In this document: one piece after another, positions 1 through 11,300 of the stretch | Numbering within the stretch: position 1 is the stretch's first letter | Layout of the letters: each line of letters begins with the position of its first letter | Origin: Vigna angularis | Lineage: Eukaryota; Streptophyta; Magnoliopsida; Fabales; Fabaceae | Direction: 5' to 3' | Assembly (NCBI RefSeq): GCF_016808095.1 | Contig: NC_068979.1 | Span: 10,811,001-10,875,000 of the forward strand | Length of the DNA: 64,000 bases | Made by a program: the position numbers and the translations under genes | Notes under the pieces: model-generated | What the model was told of the DNA's origin: nothing | Seen by the model: only the letters and a program-made list of their open reading frames with translations | The model's database searches: none

Positions 1-472
1 GCTGATAGAATAAAGAAAGAAACTTAATACAAGTAATTAATTAACATTCCAATGGTGTAAACAACAGTCAATCTAATAAACATGTAGACAAGAGTCATAA
101 ATATGAAAGAAAAAACCTAAAAGAATATATCTTTATTAAATAACTAAATTAAAAAGCTGTGAAATTTGAGCGCAAATGAAGGAGAAAGTGAGTAGACATG
201 TTTGTGGAGTGCAATGACGGGAAGAGAGCGAAGTTGGTACGCAATTATAAGGATGTTTTTGACTTGACTCCTTGTTTGAACACTCCTCGTCAACAAAAGC
301 AAAGTGGGGCCACTCCTTGTGAGAAAACAACACGCTAAATTTATTGCCATGGCCACCAATTGCCAATTCAAATAAATGAAGATTGATAATTTTCTACTAT
401 CACCACAAAACACTCTTCTCCATACTTCCTTCTCCACAGTCATATTCATTCCAAAAGCCCTCCTTTCTGTAA
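1..472 (+). promoter_or_regulatory. Upstream region of the NLR gene with clustered W-box cores
   Basis: No credible gene is seen here. TTGAC W-box cores, the WRKY binding motif common in defence-gene promoters, lie at 259-263 and 264-268, with an inverted one (GTCAA) at 289-293. That is three cores in 35 bp, about 180-215 bp before the NLR start codon. The bases just before the ATG are pyrimidine-rich, as expected of a leader. Control by WRKY factors is inference from the motif only. Confidence 0.35.
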
Positions 473-3400
473 ATGGCTGAGGCTTTGCTCGGAATTGTAA
501 TTCAAAACTTGCAATCTTTTGGCCAAGACCAACTTGCAACGTTTTGGGGTGTTCACCAACATACTCAAAAGCTTTCCAGCAATCTCACTGCAATCCGTGC
601 TGTCCTCAGAGATGCTGAGAGGAAACAAATCACAAGTCATGCTGTCAAAGATTGGCTGCAGAAACTCACAGATGCAGCATATGTGTTGGATGATATCTTA
701 GATGAATGTTCAATTCACTCCACAAAAGTGAATTTTGATGATGGACATACTTCATGCCTATCCCGTCTCCATCCTAATGACATTCTCTTTCGTTTCAATA
801 TTGGCAAGAGGATGAAAGACATCACCCGAAGATTTCATGACATTCACGAAGAAAGGAGCATGTATAATTTAGAACCCGGTGTCACAGAGGTCCAAACAAT
901 CCATGATAATTGGCGCCAAACTAGCTCTGACATTACAGAACCTGTAGTTTATGGCAGAGACCAGGATCGAGAGCAAATTGTGAAGTTTCTTCTGGAAGAC
1001 GCTAGTAACAGTGAAGAGCTCTCTATCTTTCCCATAGTTGGTATGGGTGGACTTGGAAAAACAACATTAGCCAAGCAGGTTTTCAATGATCACAGGGTAT
1101 GCAAACATTTTGACTTGACAATTTGGGTTTGTGTTTCTGATGATTTCAACATCAACACGATACTACAATCCATCACAGAATGCATCACCGGACAAAATCC
1201 CAATCTCGATAGTTTAGAAGCAATGCGGAAAAAGGTTGCAGAAGTGTTGTGTGGGATGAGGTATTTACTTGTTCTTGATGATGTGTGGAATCAAGACCAA
1301 GAAAAATGGAAGGAGTTGAAGGGAAAGTTGCAATGCGAAAACGCAGCAAAAGGAGCTACCATTTTGGTCACTACTCGACTCGAGGAAGTTGCTTCCGTCA
1401 TGCAGACGCATCCTGCTTACCATTTGAAAGAATTGTCAGGAGATGATAGTTGGTCATTGTTCAAACACCATGCGTTTGGACCAAACAGAGAAGAAACGGA
1501 AGAACTCGTGTCAATTGGCAAAGAGATAGTGACAAAATGCGTGGGTTCGCCGCTTGCAATAAAAACATTGGGAAGCCTATTACGTGATGAAAGTGACGTA
1601 AAACAATGGCAGAATGTAAGGGAAAGTGAGATTTGGGATATACGGGAGGAAAGTAGTTCTGCGACAGGTGAGGAAAATTCTATCATGCGTGCTTTGAAAT
1701 TAAGCTATTTTAATTTGGACTTGTCATTGCGGAGATGCTTTTCTTTTTGTGCAATTTTCCCCAAAGATTTTCAAATAGACAAGGAAGATCTGATTCATCT
1801 CTGGATGGCTAATGGGTTTATTGAAAGTGAAAGAAACATAGAAGTGGAGGATGTTGGAAATAAAGTGTGGAAGAAATTATACCGTAGATCATTTTTTCAG
1901 GAAGCAAGGTGTGATGAGTATGGTATGGTCAAACGTTTCAAGATGCATGATCTATTTCATGATCTTGCCCAGTCTATTATGGGTGAGGAATGTGTGGTTA
2001 TTGTGAAAGGAAGGTTGACTCCGTTGTCAAGTAGAGTTCACTATTTATCTTCTAGTTTTTCTTCTAATGCTTCTGTTCGAGGATTCAAGTATGCTTTCAA
2101 GAAAGTTGAATCCCTGCGGACTTTTCTTGATTTGCAGACTTTTGGTTTTGGTAATGTTGCCCCGGTGCCATCAAACCATTCTCTCCGAGCATTATGCACA
2201 AGGTCTTTTTTGTTCTCCCCACTCAAGGATTTAACACATTTGAGGTATTTGTGTTTGACTTGTTATCCTAAAGCAAGCTTAGACTTTATTTGTCAAATGC
2301 CGAAATTGCAAATTTTGAAATTGAAAGATTCCATTCTTATGGGACTTCCCAAAAACTTGACACAATTACAAGATCTAAGACATATTGTGATGGATGGTTG
2401 TAATTCAGTAGTAGAGACGCTTCCCAAAATTAGCAAGTTAAGGCATCTAAGAACACTAAGCATTTTCGTGGTGGGTTCAAAGCCAGGGTGTGGCTTAGCA
2501 GAGTTGCATGGCTTAAATCTGGGAGGCAGGCTAAGAATCAGAGGCCTTGAGAACGTTCCGAATGAATGGGATGCTAAACAAGCAAATTTGATTGGTAAGA
2601 AGGACTTGAATATCCTGCACTTGTCATGGGATGGTAATGCTAATCCAAAAGGTAGTGATGTAAGTGTGGAGAGAGTATTGGAAGTCCTAGAACCTCCCTC
2701 AACTCTCAAGAGTTTTGAGATGAATGGATATAAAGGAGGACAGCTACCCAGTTGGATGAGAAGTTCTCTAGTTTTGAGAGACTTGGTGAAAGTTACACTC
2801 TCCGACTGTGACAACTGTGAGGAGCTTCCACCACTTGGTAAACTACCACACTTGAAAAGGCTAGAGGTGAGGGGAATAAAAAATGTGAAGTGCATAGATG
2901 GTGAGACGTATGACGGCGCGGAGGAAAAGGCATTTCCATCGTTGAAGGAACTGACAGTTTATAATTTACCAAATATGGAGAGGTTGTTGAGGGATGAAGG
3001 AGTAGAGATGGTCCCTCGTCTTTCCGAATTAAAAATTGATGGTGTGTTGAACTTTAAAGTCCCACGTCTTCCTTGTGTTGAGACAGTTCATGCTGGAGGA
3101 ATTGAGGCAGTGACTTCTTTCATGGAAGGGGTTGGGGAGAATATGGCTTGTCTAAAGAACTTAAGCATTCAATTCATTAAAGGAGTGGTGGTATTACCCG
3201 ACGAATTCAGGAGGTTGGGTGCACTACAGGAACTATACATTGCAGAATGGTATGATGTAGAGTATTTTCCAGAACACGTGCTGGAAGGTCTAACTTCTCT
3301 TCGAACTTTGTCCATTAATTACTGTAAGAAATTAAAATCCTTGTCTGAAGGTGTGCGACATTTGGCTCGTCTTGAGAGTTTGATGATCAGCGATTGTCCA

Positions 3401-3805
3401 GAGCTGGTGGCTCTACCAAGCAATATGAGTCAACTAACTGCCCTGCGGGAGGTTTCAATCAACTGTCTCTGCACATTACCTTATGGCTTACAACGTGTCC
3501 CTTCCCTACGAGTTTTATGGATATATGTATGCACATGTACTTCATTGCCGGACTGGCTGGGAGACATGACTACTCTTGAAAGTTTAAACATTTGGTATTG
3601 TGAGGAGTTGAGATCACTGCCGAGTAGCATTCAACGCCTCACCAACTTGTCTGATTTAAGTTTAAGGGGATGTCGTCATCTGAAAAAGCGGTGCAAGAGG
3701 GAAACAGGAGAGGATTGGCAATACATAAAGCATATTCCAGAATTAGAACTAGATTTCAAGAGTATTTTGTTTACTTCTCCCCGTAATGTGTTACTCTGTC
3801 TTTGA
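473..3805 (+). CDS. CC-NB-ARC-LRR disease resistance protein (RGA-type CNL)
   Basis: An intronless 1110-aa intracellular immune receptor. Residues 1 to about 130 are an Rx-type coiled coil with the LDDILDE variant of the EDVID patch. The NB-ARC follows: P-loop GMGGLGKTT near residue 190, kinase-2 LVLDDVW, RNBS-B-like TTR, RNBS-D CFSFCAIFPKD, and MHD near residue 491 (MHDLFHDLAQSI). Residues from about 530 to 1080 are irregular LRRs ending in cysteine- and leucine-rich repeats typical of RGA2-like proteins. The normally conserved GLPLA motif reads GSPLA. Length is normal for the family and no stop interrupts it, so the gene looks intact. NLRs sense pathogen effectors and trigger cell death; the effector here cannot be inferred. 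The start is the first ATG, after a pyrimidine-rich leader and W-box cores. Confidence 0.93.
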   Translation: MAEALLGIVIQNLQSFGQDQLATFWGVHQHTQKLSSNLTAIRAVLRDAERKQITSHAVKDWLQKLTDAAYVLDDILDECSIHSTKVNFDDGHTSCLSRLHPNDILFRFNIGKRMKDITRRFHDIHEERSMYNLEPGVTEVQTIHDNWRQTSSDITEPVVYGRDQDREQIVKFLLEDASNSEELSIFPIVGMGGLGKTTLAKQVFNDHRVCKHFDLTIWVCVSDDFNINTILQSITECITGQNPNLDSLEAMRKKVAEVLCGMRYLLVLDDVWNQDQEKWKELKGKLQCENAAKGATILVTTRLEEVASVMQTHPAYHLKELSGDDSWSLFKHHAFGPNREETEELVSIGKEIVTKCVGSPLAIKTLGSLLRDESDVKQWQNVRESEIWDIREESSSATGEENSIMRALKLSYFNLDLSLRRCFSFCAIFPKDFQIDKEDLIHLWMANGFIESERNIEVEDVGNKVWKKLYRRSFFQEARCDEYGMVKRFKMHDLFHDLAQSIMGEECVVIVKGRLTPLSSRVHYLSSSFSSNASVRGFKYAFKKVESLRTFLDLQTFGFGNVAPVPSNHSLRALCTRSFLFSPLKDLTHLRYLCLTCYPKASLDFICQMPKLQILKLKDSILMGLPKNLTQLQDLRHIVMDGCNSVVETLPKISKLRHLRTLSIFVVGSKPGCGLAELHGLNLGGRLRIRGLENVPNEWDAKQANLIGKKDLNILHLSWDGNANPKGSDVSVERVLEVLEPPSTLKSFEMNGYKGGQLPSWMRSSLVLRDLVKVTLSDCDNCEELPPLGKLPHLKRLEVRGIKNVKCIDGETYDGAEEKAFPSLKELTVYNLPNMERLLRDEGVEMVPRLSELKIDGVLNFKVPRLPCVETVHAGGIEAVTSFMEGVGENMACLKNLSIQFIKGVVVLPDEFRRLGALQELYIAEWYDVEYFPEHVLEGLTSLRTLSINYCKKLKSLSEGVRHLARLESLMISDCPELVALPSNMSQLTALREVSINCLCTLPYGLQRVPSLRVLWIYVCTCTSLPDWLGDMTTLESLNIWYCEELRSLPSSIQRLTNLSDLSLRGCRHLKKRCKRETGEDWQYIKHIPELELDFKSILFTSPRNVLLCL

Positions 3806-4340
3806 AAATTTTGTGTAGCCTTTTGCGCAGTGTATATATATATATATACATTAAATATAAACAAAGTTTGAGTATTCCCCAGATTTATGGTTGATGTTTG
3901 GCACGTACCGTACCAAGTTCTGATTTCGTATAGGATTAAGCTTAGTCACTAACGAGGATGACAAAAATATATGGAACCATTGCTATCCTAATATAAAATC
4001 CGCTCCAAGTACTGTATGGATATTTCAAACAGGTATTCATAATTAACAATGACAGATCATTTAATATATATTTATAAACAAGTCGAAATATTTACTGTGT
4101 ATTTGTCGGTACGCATTATTTGTAAAAAAAATAAATTAAAATTCAATTTGTATTTTATTAGATTAAATTTAAATAAAATTAAAATTTATTTTTATATTTA
4201 ATTTAATTTGCATTATAATTTAAATTAATTACTTATAATATATTTAAATTTATTTTAAAAAATCTATAAATTATTTTATTTTCAAGTATTTACGAGTATC
4301 AATATATTTTCTAAATGTATATACGGTGAATAATGAGATA
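3806..4340. other. AT-rich 3' flank of the NLR gene
   Basis: A short TA run (about 3832-3848) lies just past the stop codon. The rest is AT-rich with no coding pattern on either strand. It presumably holds the NLR 3' UTR and spacer. Confidence 0.5.
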
Positions 4341-4366
4341 GATAAGGTTGAATTTTCTGATGCAAG

Positions 4367-4660
4367 TTGGTAGAGAGACGGTTGTTGAATTCTAAGTACT
4401 GTTTGTGGTTGAGGTGGTTGTTGGTGTTGGGAGTGAGTTTGTTGGCAATTTTTGTGCCTAACTTTGCAAATTTTTTATCACTCGTTGATAGTAGCGTTTG
4501 TGTTATTCTTAGCTTTGTGTTGCTCGCTACGTTTCACTATTTGATTTTCAAAGAAGAGATTGATTAGAGGTGTCTGGTTTATGATGGGACAATTGTGGTT
4601 TTTGGGTTGGTTATTACAGTTACAGGAACCTGATCTTCCTTATCACTGTAATTAAGAGTA
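4367..4660 (+). pseudogene. C-terminal relic of an AVT3-type vacuolar amino acid transporter
   Basis: The frame from 4367 encodes two hydrophobic segments with the landmark LVLGVSLLAIFVPNFANFLS and ends HYLIFKEEID. This is the last part of AVT3-like transporters (AAAP family), which export amino acids from the vacuole. After a TAG near 4565 the same frame continues with family-like sequence (RCLVYDGTIVVFGLVITVTG), then a TGA near 4631. Both stops replace positions that are tryptophan (TGG) in relatives as I remember them. Nothing N-terminal is present, so this is a truncated, dead fragment. The family call comes from remembered conserved sequence. Confidence 0.7.
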
Positions 4661-4758
4661 AAAAGTTGATTTTGGTACATATAGATCACAAAGGCTTCTG
4701 ATTTTTAGAGTATAAAATGCAAAATTGATGAAATCAAACTTGTACATGAAGCTCCGAC

Positions 4759-5271
4759 ATGCCAAGTGCCAAGGAATTCCTTCGAGGTAAGTATCTTATG
4801 GATAAAGAGTATCCCGGTAGAATGACAATTTATGCTCAAAGTCGAAAAGGTGATAGTCTAGAAACCGGCGCCTCAGAGCTTTCAGCCGAAGAAAGAAAGA
4901 ATTTAAGAAGTGTACTATCTGAAAGTGATAAGTTGTTGTTGGTAGAGTTTGGTGAGCACACCATAGAGTGCTTACTGGTCCATACCCTTGGGTATCTTTT
5001 TAATCTTGAAAATTCTGTGAGTCTTGCTAGTTTGATTGATCGTATAGAAAGCAATGTAAGACATTATGCCACATTCTTGCGTTATCAGAAGGGTGTTCAG
5101 AAGAAGAATGAGGTGGATGAAATAGATGTGGGTACTAAAGCTAAAACTAAAGCTTATCCCTTCAGAACTGCATTAGTAGTATTTTTAGTAAGTCGTAGTC
5201 TATTGTGCTTGGTAATCTATAATATGGATTTATTGAATAAATCAGATTCGACGACGAGGTCTATGGCTTGA
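4759..5271 (+). CDS. Hypothetical 170-aa protein with one C-terminal membrane segment
   Basis: I do not recognise this ORF. It starts at an ATG 12 nt after an in-frame stop and runs 170 codons. The N-terminal 130 residues are polar, with acidic and basic stretches (GASELSAEERKNLRSVL). There is a KKNEVDEIDVGTKAKTKAYP linker, then a hydrophobic helix (RTALVVFLVSRSLLCLVIY) near the C-terminus. It ends about 50 bp before a Pack-MULE and begins about 100 bp after a pseudogene relic. It may be the last exon of a lost gene or a chance ORF. Codon use looks coding-like, but no function is proposed. Confidence 0.35.
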   Translation: MPSAKEFLRGKYLMDKEYPGRMTIYAQSRKGDSLETGASELSAEERKNLRSVLSESDKLLLVEFGEHTIECLLVHTLGYLFNLENSVSLASLIDRIESNVRHYATFLRYQKGVQKKNEVDEIDVGTKAKTKAYPFRTALVVFLVSRSLLCLVIYNMDLLNKSDSTTRSMA

Positions 5272-5319
5272 CTGGATGAAAAACACGGTCTTCAAATTCC
5301 AAATTCTTAATTCCCTTTT

Positions 5320-5445
5320 GGTTTAAACCCTCATTTGATTCTCGTATTTGTGTGTCAATCTCAAGTGAGTCATCGTTTTTTTTATCTCAATCGGATCCAC
5401 AAACTTGTAAAAATAAACTAATTAAACCATCTCTATTACGTTTTT
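5320..5445 (+). repeat. Left terminal inverted repeat of the Pack-MULE
   Basis: Pairs imperfectly with about 7310-7432. Just inside it, at 5471-5500, a 10-bp unit (atactgaagt) is repeated three times in tandem. Confidence 0.7.
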
Positions 5446-5959
5446 ACTGTTTAAATGTGATGACGTGTTTATACTGAAGTATACTGAAGTATACTGAAGT
5501 GCATTGTTTCATGTGAAATTTTTATTTAAATTAAATAAGCATGACATGGCAAAATTGAAAAGGGTTCTGAACGTTCTTTGCAAGATCCTAGAGGGGTGAC
5601 CAGTGTCCATCGCTTGTGGATCCCTCTTCAGTCTCAATGTCTTTGGTCTCCAAGAGGCTGTGGTTATTCAGAGTCTTCGTCATCCTACAACGTCTTCATC
5701 TTTCCTTCACATATTGTCGTCGTCTCAATGAGGTCACTGACGGTAGATTCCGGTCGCCGACGGTGGATTCCGGCGTCATCAGCACCTACACGGGGAGAGG
5801 CTTCTCAGAACGGGTACCTTCAACAGCATCTTCGGCGACTGTCTCGGAGGACAATCTGCTTCTGCCGCATCTTGGGAAATTGCTTCTGCTGCATCTCCGA
5901 CGTCTACCATAGAAGAAATTATTTCCCTCGTCAAAAGCTCCAGCCACACATCGCAAAGC

Positions 5960-6256
5960 AAATTCGTGTTGGCAATCCACCCAAAGTTTCAGGCAACACA
6001 CCCTTTTGAAGGTTCCAAAATAGTTGGCTCTATCTTCTGCTGCATCATTCCAGCGACTCAATGTAGGCCATGAAAAGTAGGCAGCGTTGCTCTCAGAATG
6101 TTGGGTACCTCCAGCAAAAGGTTGCAAGTGTGAAAGACTAGATGAAGGGTTAAGATGACCATAGTAGCTCCTTTCCAGGACGAGAGCGGACTCCTCTGAT
6201 TGCGTCGATCCAGAATGATGAGCTCTTAAGTCCAATGGTTCTGATTCATCAGTCAA
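5960..6256 (-). pseudogene. Captured N-terminal exon of a NARROW LEAF 1-like (NAL1) trypsin-like protease gene
   Basis: Read on the minus strand, the frame has the NAL1-family N-terminus: SEPLDLRAHHSGSTQSEES, then NAAYFSWPTLSRWNDAAEDR and ANYFG. Near 6014 one base is missing relative to the family; shifting frame restores NLQKGVLPETLGGLPT. Homology then stops and a stop codon follows, so only about 100 residues of a protein of about 600 are present and the catalytic domain is absent. NAL1 controls leaf width and polar auxin transport in rice. The copy lies within transposon inverted repeats, so it is a transduplicated fragment and not the functional gene. Confidence 0.75.
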
Positions 6257-7309
6257 TTCTCCTACATCACACCAAACGTATCTTCAATAAAATTCAAAAA
6301 TGAAAGACAGAAATCCAATTATTGAAATCAAAAACACCATGACCTGTTATACTCAAACTACAAAGTTTTTTCAATTAACAAACCAGTTTCAACATAGGTG
6401 GAGAAAATAGTTCAGAGAACATTTTTTATACAGGTTTGTCTATTGGCTTATACAGCAGAAGAAAATCGTTCACACAAAGTAAACTTCATCAGGATAAAGT
6501 AAACCTAACAAGTGAAAAATTACTATTTCATGAACATAATATAAACAACATAAACGAGAATGCCCCAGTACATCTCAACTAGAAGCTTCATAATACATCA
6601 ACATCTCAACTCTAGAGTAATCGATTATAAATTTTCATACAATACATCAACACCTCTTCGGCACTACATCAAAATATTGGGACTGCAATCCCCTTAAAGC
6701 CAAAGCCATACCAAATCTTCAACTGATATATTCAAAATGAACCCACCAGAAGAAAAACTATAGGAAACAAGCGACTCATCATGAAGTGAACAAAAGAGAA
6801 TCCATAATCTCCACATGCATTAACAACCTAGAAATCCGAACCCCATCACAAGCTAGATGCTTTCATCGGAATAGAGAAAGAGAAATTAAAACAGAGTAAA
6901 CAAAGAAAGCCATTCCAAGAAATAGGTACCCAAAATGGAACAATGGCCGAACAGTGTGTGCAATAACAGACCCGTCCCAGAAAGAAAGAAAAAACAAACT
7001 CAAATCTTCTCAAGCCCAACCAGTGCGAAAACAAAACGCAACCCCTTCTTCGAAAAGGGTTGCGAAAAAGATAGAATTTTTGTAGGCCCAACCAGAGAAA
7101 ACTCGGGGCGGCTAGGCTCGCTCAAGAGGCAACTGACGGAGGAACGAGAGAGCTCCTCTCTCACGCATGAAGAGAAGAAGGAGAAGGGAGGACCTGACAT
7201 CATGTCGGCGATGCCTCCGACGGTGAACAACGATGACCGCGACTCGCAACGACAATTGAATGTCATTCAATTTAATACACATTGTCCATTAAAAAAAATT
7301 ACAGCTCAA

Positions 7310-7432
7310 CAAATGTTGTTACTGAAAACTTTAACAGACAGAATTTAATTGATTTATTTTTACAAGTTTATAAAAACGATGACGTATTTGAGATTGACAC
7401 ACAGATACAAAGACTAAATGAGAGTTTAAATC
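7310..7432 (-). repeat. Right terminal inverted repeat of the Pack-MULE
   Basis: Reverse complement of the left repeat with scattered substitutions and small indels, so the insertion is not recent. Confidence 0.7.
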
Positions 7433-8366
7433 TTCTCTTTTCAATTCACTCTTTCTTAACCATTTTTAATCCCTAATATGTTTTTTAAGATAAATCAATT
7501 GAATTTTGTCATATCATAATTCTTTAATTTAAATAAAAATTTTACCTAATCAACCATGCACATCAGCGTAAACATGTCAGCTCCTTTTATCATCGCATTT
7601 GACAATTTAATGGACATAGTAAAATTTGTTCAATTTTATAAATATTTGAACCAACTGAAACAGTTTCAAATTTGAAATCTTTCAACAAACGCATCATCTG
7701 AGGATTTAAACTTTTTTTAATAAAGGAAGAAAATAAACTCGTAAGTTAAAATCATTTATCAAAAGTGAACTGTCGAAAAAAACTCTCTAATTTCTAATTA
7801 TCAATCACAACATTCAATTCATCGAAAACAAAACCAAAGCTTATTTTTAAGGTGCACATCCATCATAAAAAAAGTATGCATGTCCACGTTGTGTTGATAA
7901 AATATTCAGGGCTTAATAAGCATAAATATGAAACATCCTCATAGATGAAAAAAAGTTATAGAAATGTACATAACAGAACAATTTATGTGTTTTGTAAATC
8001 TAGCCAACAAACTAAAACAGAAAGAAAGCTGAATCTCTACTATCCTTACAATGATACTGCTCAACAGATATTTACAAGGCCGAGCAGCAGTTCAACATTA
8101 ATACTCTCTGCTACTCCAACAACTTCTTTACAATTCACCCATCTCACAACCTTTCTAACATCAATCCCTTTCTTATCTTATTTACTCTATTTTTTCAATT
8201 CCTTTTCTTTAATCCTAGTTTGTGATGACAACGATTTAAAATGAAAAAAAGGGAATACAGTTCCAAAACTCTTCGATGCGATCCACTGAACTCAGATGAC
8301 ATATCAACACAGAAACATAAATCTCAGTGATGGCTGCAGAGTTAACTGATCAGGAATTCAATCCTG
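7433..8366. other. Spacer and probable 3' UTR of the NPG1-like gene
   Basis: AT-rich with no coding signal. The part nearest 8366 is transcribed as the NPG1 3' UTR on the minus strand; the extent of the UTR cannot be fixed by eye. Confidence 0.4.
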
Positions 8367-11300
8367 TCAAAGTATAGAGCTGAAAGATTCGATGGGATCA
8401 GATTCTTCAAGCATGGAAGCTGCTTGGAAGCAGTCAGCGGCTTCACTTATTCTGCCATCTTGCTTGTTAAGCAATCCCAAGCAATGCCAAGCCATGCGGT
8501 TAGTGGGTTCTATTCGGAGTGCATCAGACAGTGCGCTTCTTGCAGCACAAAAAAACTTTGGACCCAATCTTTGAATCATGCCACCCATCAAGATCTTGCA
8601 TGGAACATGGTTTGCTTCAAGTAGTAAACCATTAATAGTAGCAAGAAAAGCTTCGTCATTTTGCCCACGTCCTTCAAACAAAACACCTGCCAAACCACAC
8701 AAATATTCATTATAAAGATCCCCTCAAATATTCATAAAAGCTTAAAATTTTAAGGATGGCATGCGGATCCTGTTACGTACCCGAGTATGGGACGTAAACC
8801 AGTAGGCTCACTCACACACTCTCAGTGATAAGGAACAATGGAAATTTACTGAATATAACTCTGATATTGAATAGAAATACTGAATCAAAGATAACAACCA
8901 ATAACTGGGAGCAGGATCTCGGTCAGTTACCTGAAAGCATAACCTCTCTTAAAAAACCTAATGATCAAAATTCATATCCTTCCCCCTAGGTTTCCCCTAT
9001 CTTATTTCTAATCACTCCCTCCCGAAAAGGTAAAGAATAAAAGTAATTACGCCTATTTATTATGATTATCTGGTAAGAATATCTTTATCCTTATTTACCC
9101 TATTTAACTTATATGTAATAATATCCTGAGATAGACCATAAATTCTAATAAATGTCCCACCCATCCTAACTACTGTGTCAGTTAGGATGCTCCCCACTGC
9201 TCCCAACCGTTCGGTCCTCTTTTTCTCTTCCTTCTACCGCTCGGCTAGGTCTCTCTCCACCTTCTATCATCTGGTCCACTCGCTCCCTGTTATTAACCGT
9301 TCGGCCATCGTGCTCCACCCTTTCCACCGTTCGGCCCATGTCCTCTACCGTTCAGTTCCCTTCTTTTTCTCTTCTATATCTCTTTCTCTCGTAGACTCAC
9401 CAGCCCCTAACATTACCTGCCGCCTGAAGATCAACCTTGCCCTCAAGGTTGAAGTCTGGGTATTGATCCTTGATGATTGTGGCATCTTCCCATATTGCCC
9501 CGTCCGGTCCTCCCTCTTGCCATTCGATCAACACTTGTTGACGCTCTTCCTCTCCTCGTTGCATCTGTCTTTTATCTAGAACTCTGATCACCCAGAAAGA
9601 CGGTCCCTCCATCTGCAAGTCTAGTGGAAACTCTTTCTCCACACTCTTCTCCCCCACGACCTTCTTAAATTGCGACACATGGAACACTGGATGTATTTGT
9701 GCGGTTTCGGGTAGTTGTAGCTTAAAAGCCACTTCTCCTATCTATTGTATGACCTAGAAAGGTCCAAAATACTGAGCGACTAATTTAGGGTGCAGTCTGG
9801 ACGACATCGAAGTCTGGCGGTGTGGTCTAATCTTCAAATACACCTAATCTCCCACCTCCACATTGGCTGGTCTTCTTGTCTTGTCGGCCTGCTTCACCAT
9901 CATTTCCTGAGCCCTTGCCAGATGGAATTTTAGCTGGTTTAGTGCCTCATCCCTCGTCTGTAGCTCCTGTCCGACGGCTTCCACTGAGGTCTCTCCCGGA
10001 ATGAACCTGTGCAAAGAAGGAGAGATCTCCCATACAATGTTTCAAATGAGGTGCATCCCGCCGACTCCTGATAACTGGTGTTATACCAATATTCCGCCCA
10101 GGGTAACACTATGCTCCATTCCTTTGGTTGTTCTGAACAAAAGCATCTCAGATAACCCTCCAACACCCTATTTACCACCTCTGTCTGCCCATCGGATTCC
10201 GGATGATAGGTTGTGCTCATCTTCAGTTGTGTTCCCTGTAATTTAAACAACTCCTTCCAAAAAATACTCAGGAACAGTGGATCCCTATCACTCACGATAG
10301 ATAGTGGTACCCCATGTAGCCGGACAACCTCCTTTACAAACACTTCAGCTATGGTGTGGGCAGAATAGGGATGTCTCAGTGGTATAAAATGTCCATATTT
10401 ACTGAGGCGGTCTACGACTACCAACACAGCATCGTACCCGTGGGACTTAGGCAACTTTACGATGAAGTCCATACTTATCTCCTCCCAAATGGCGTTGGGT
10501 ATGGGTAACGGCTGCAACAACCCCTGCGGAGAGGATGACAAATATTTATGTTGTTGACACACCAAGCAGCGTGCCACAAAGTCGGTCACGACTTTCTTCA
10601 TTCCTACCCAGTAGAGAGATTGCGCAACCTTGCGATAAGTACGTTATACCCCTGAATGCCCTCCTGTTTGGGTGGTATGAAATTCTGCTATCAATTTGGG
10701 TACCCAGGCCGAGCGGGCTGATAGTACCAACCTCCCCTTGTAGTGTAGTCACTCACGTTCAAGAGTAAACGAGGAATGTGAATTGGGGTCCTTCCTTAAG
10801 TCTTCTATCACCTTCTTTAACTCTTCATTTGCTTCAAGTTCCTCCAAAATCTCCTCGAAGTCTTGCCAACAAGGTCTGGCCACAATTCTTAATTCCTTTT
10901 CCTCTTGCGGGTCATCCTCTTCTTTCCGCGATAGGGCATCTGCTACCCTGTTGGTGACTCCTGATTTGTACACAATCTCAAAGTCATACCCCAAGAGCTT
11001 TGCAATCCAATTTTGCTGATTCTGAGTGGTGATGCGCTGCTCCAACAGGTACTTCAGGCTCCTTTGGTCAGTGTGGATAGTTTCCAGAGGAGGAAGGTTA
11101 GGCTTCCTTGGGGGTGATTCTTGTATTCTGATTCACTCATTCATCATTAATACATATATACATATTTTTCCTTTCTTTATTCGAGAGTTGTGGTGAGAAG
11201 ATAGTTTTGATTAGGTTATTGGCATAAAGTAACCTAACAAATTGGTCCGACCTGCCGGATCGGAGGAGTTGCACGATGGAGAACAAGATGAATGCACTGG

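Larger units (their letters stand above)
5320..7432. mobile_element. Pack-MULE-like transposon carrying host gene fragments
   Basis: The ends are inverted repeats: the left starts GGTTTAAACCCTCATTTGA, and the reverse complement of the right starts GATTTAAACTCTCATTTAG. Similarity continues inward over roughly 120 bp (shared TGTGTGTCAATCTCAA, GTCATCG, ACTTGTAAAAATAAA). It is flanked by 9-bp target duplications with one mismatch: TTCCCTTTT (5311-5319) and TTCTCTTTT (7433-7441). Long terminal inverted repeats, a 9-bp duplication and no transposase fit a non-autonomous Mutator-like element. Inside lies a NARROW LEAF 1-like exon and a GC-rich stretch at about 6930-7260 that may be the 5' exon of the same captured gene. 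Confidence 0.75.

Noticed and set aside
5578..6009. Plus-strand 143-aa ORF in the Pack-MULE
   Set aside because: It overlaps the NAL1-like minus-strand frame, which has clear family sequence; the plus frame has none.
7000..7266. 88-aa minus ORF in the Pack-MULE
   Set aside because: GC-rich and possibly a captured 5' exon, but no protein family recognised; left within the element entry.
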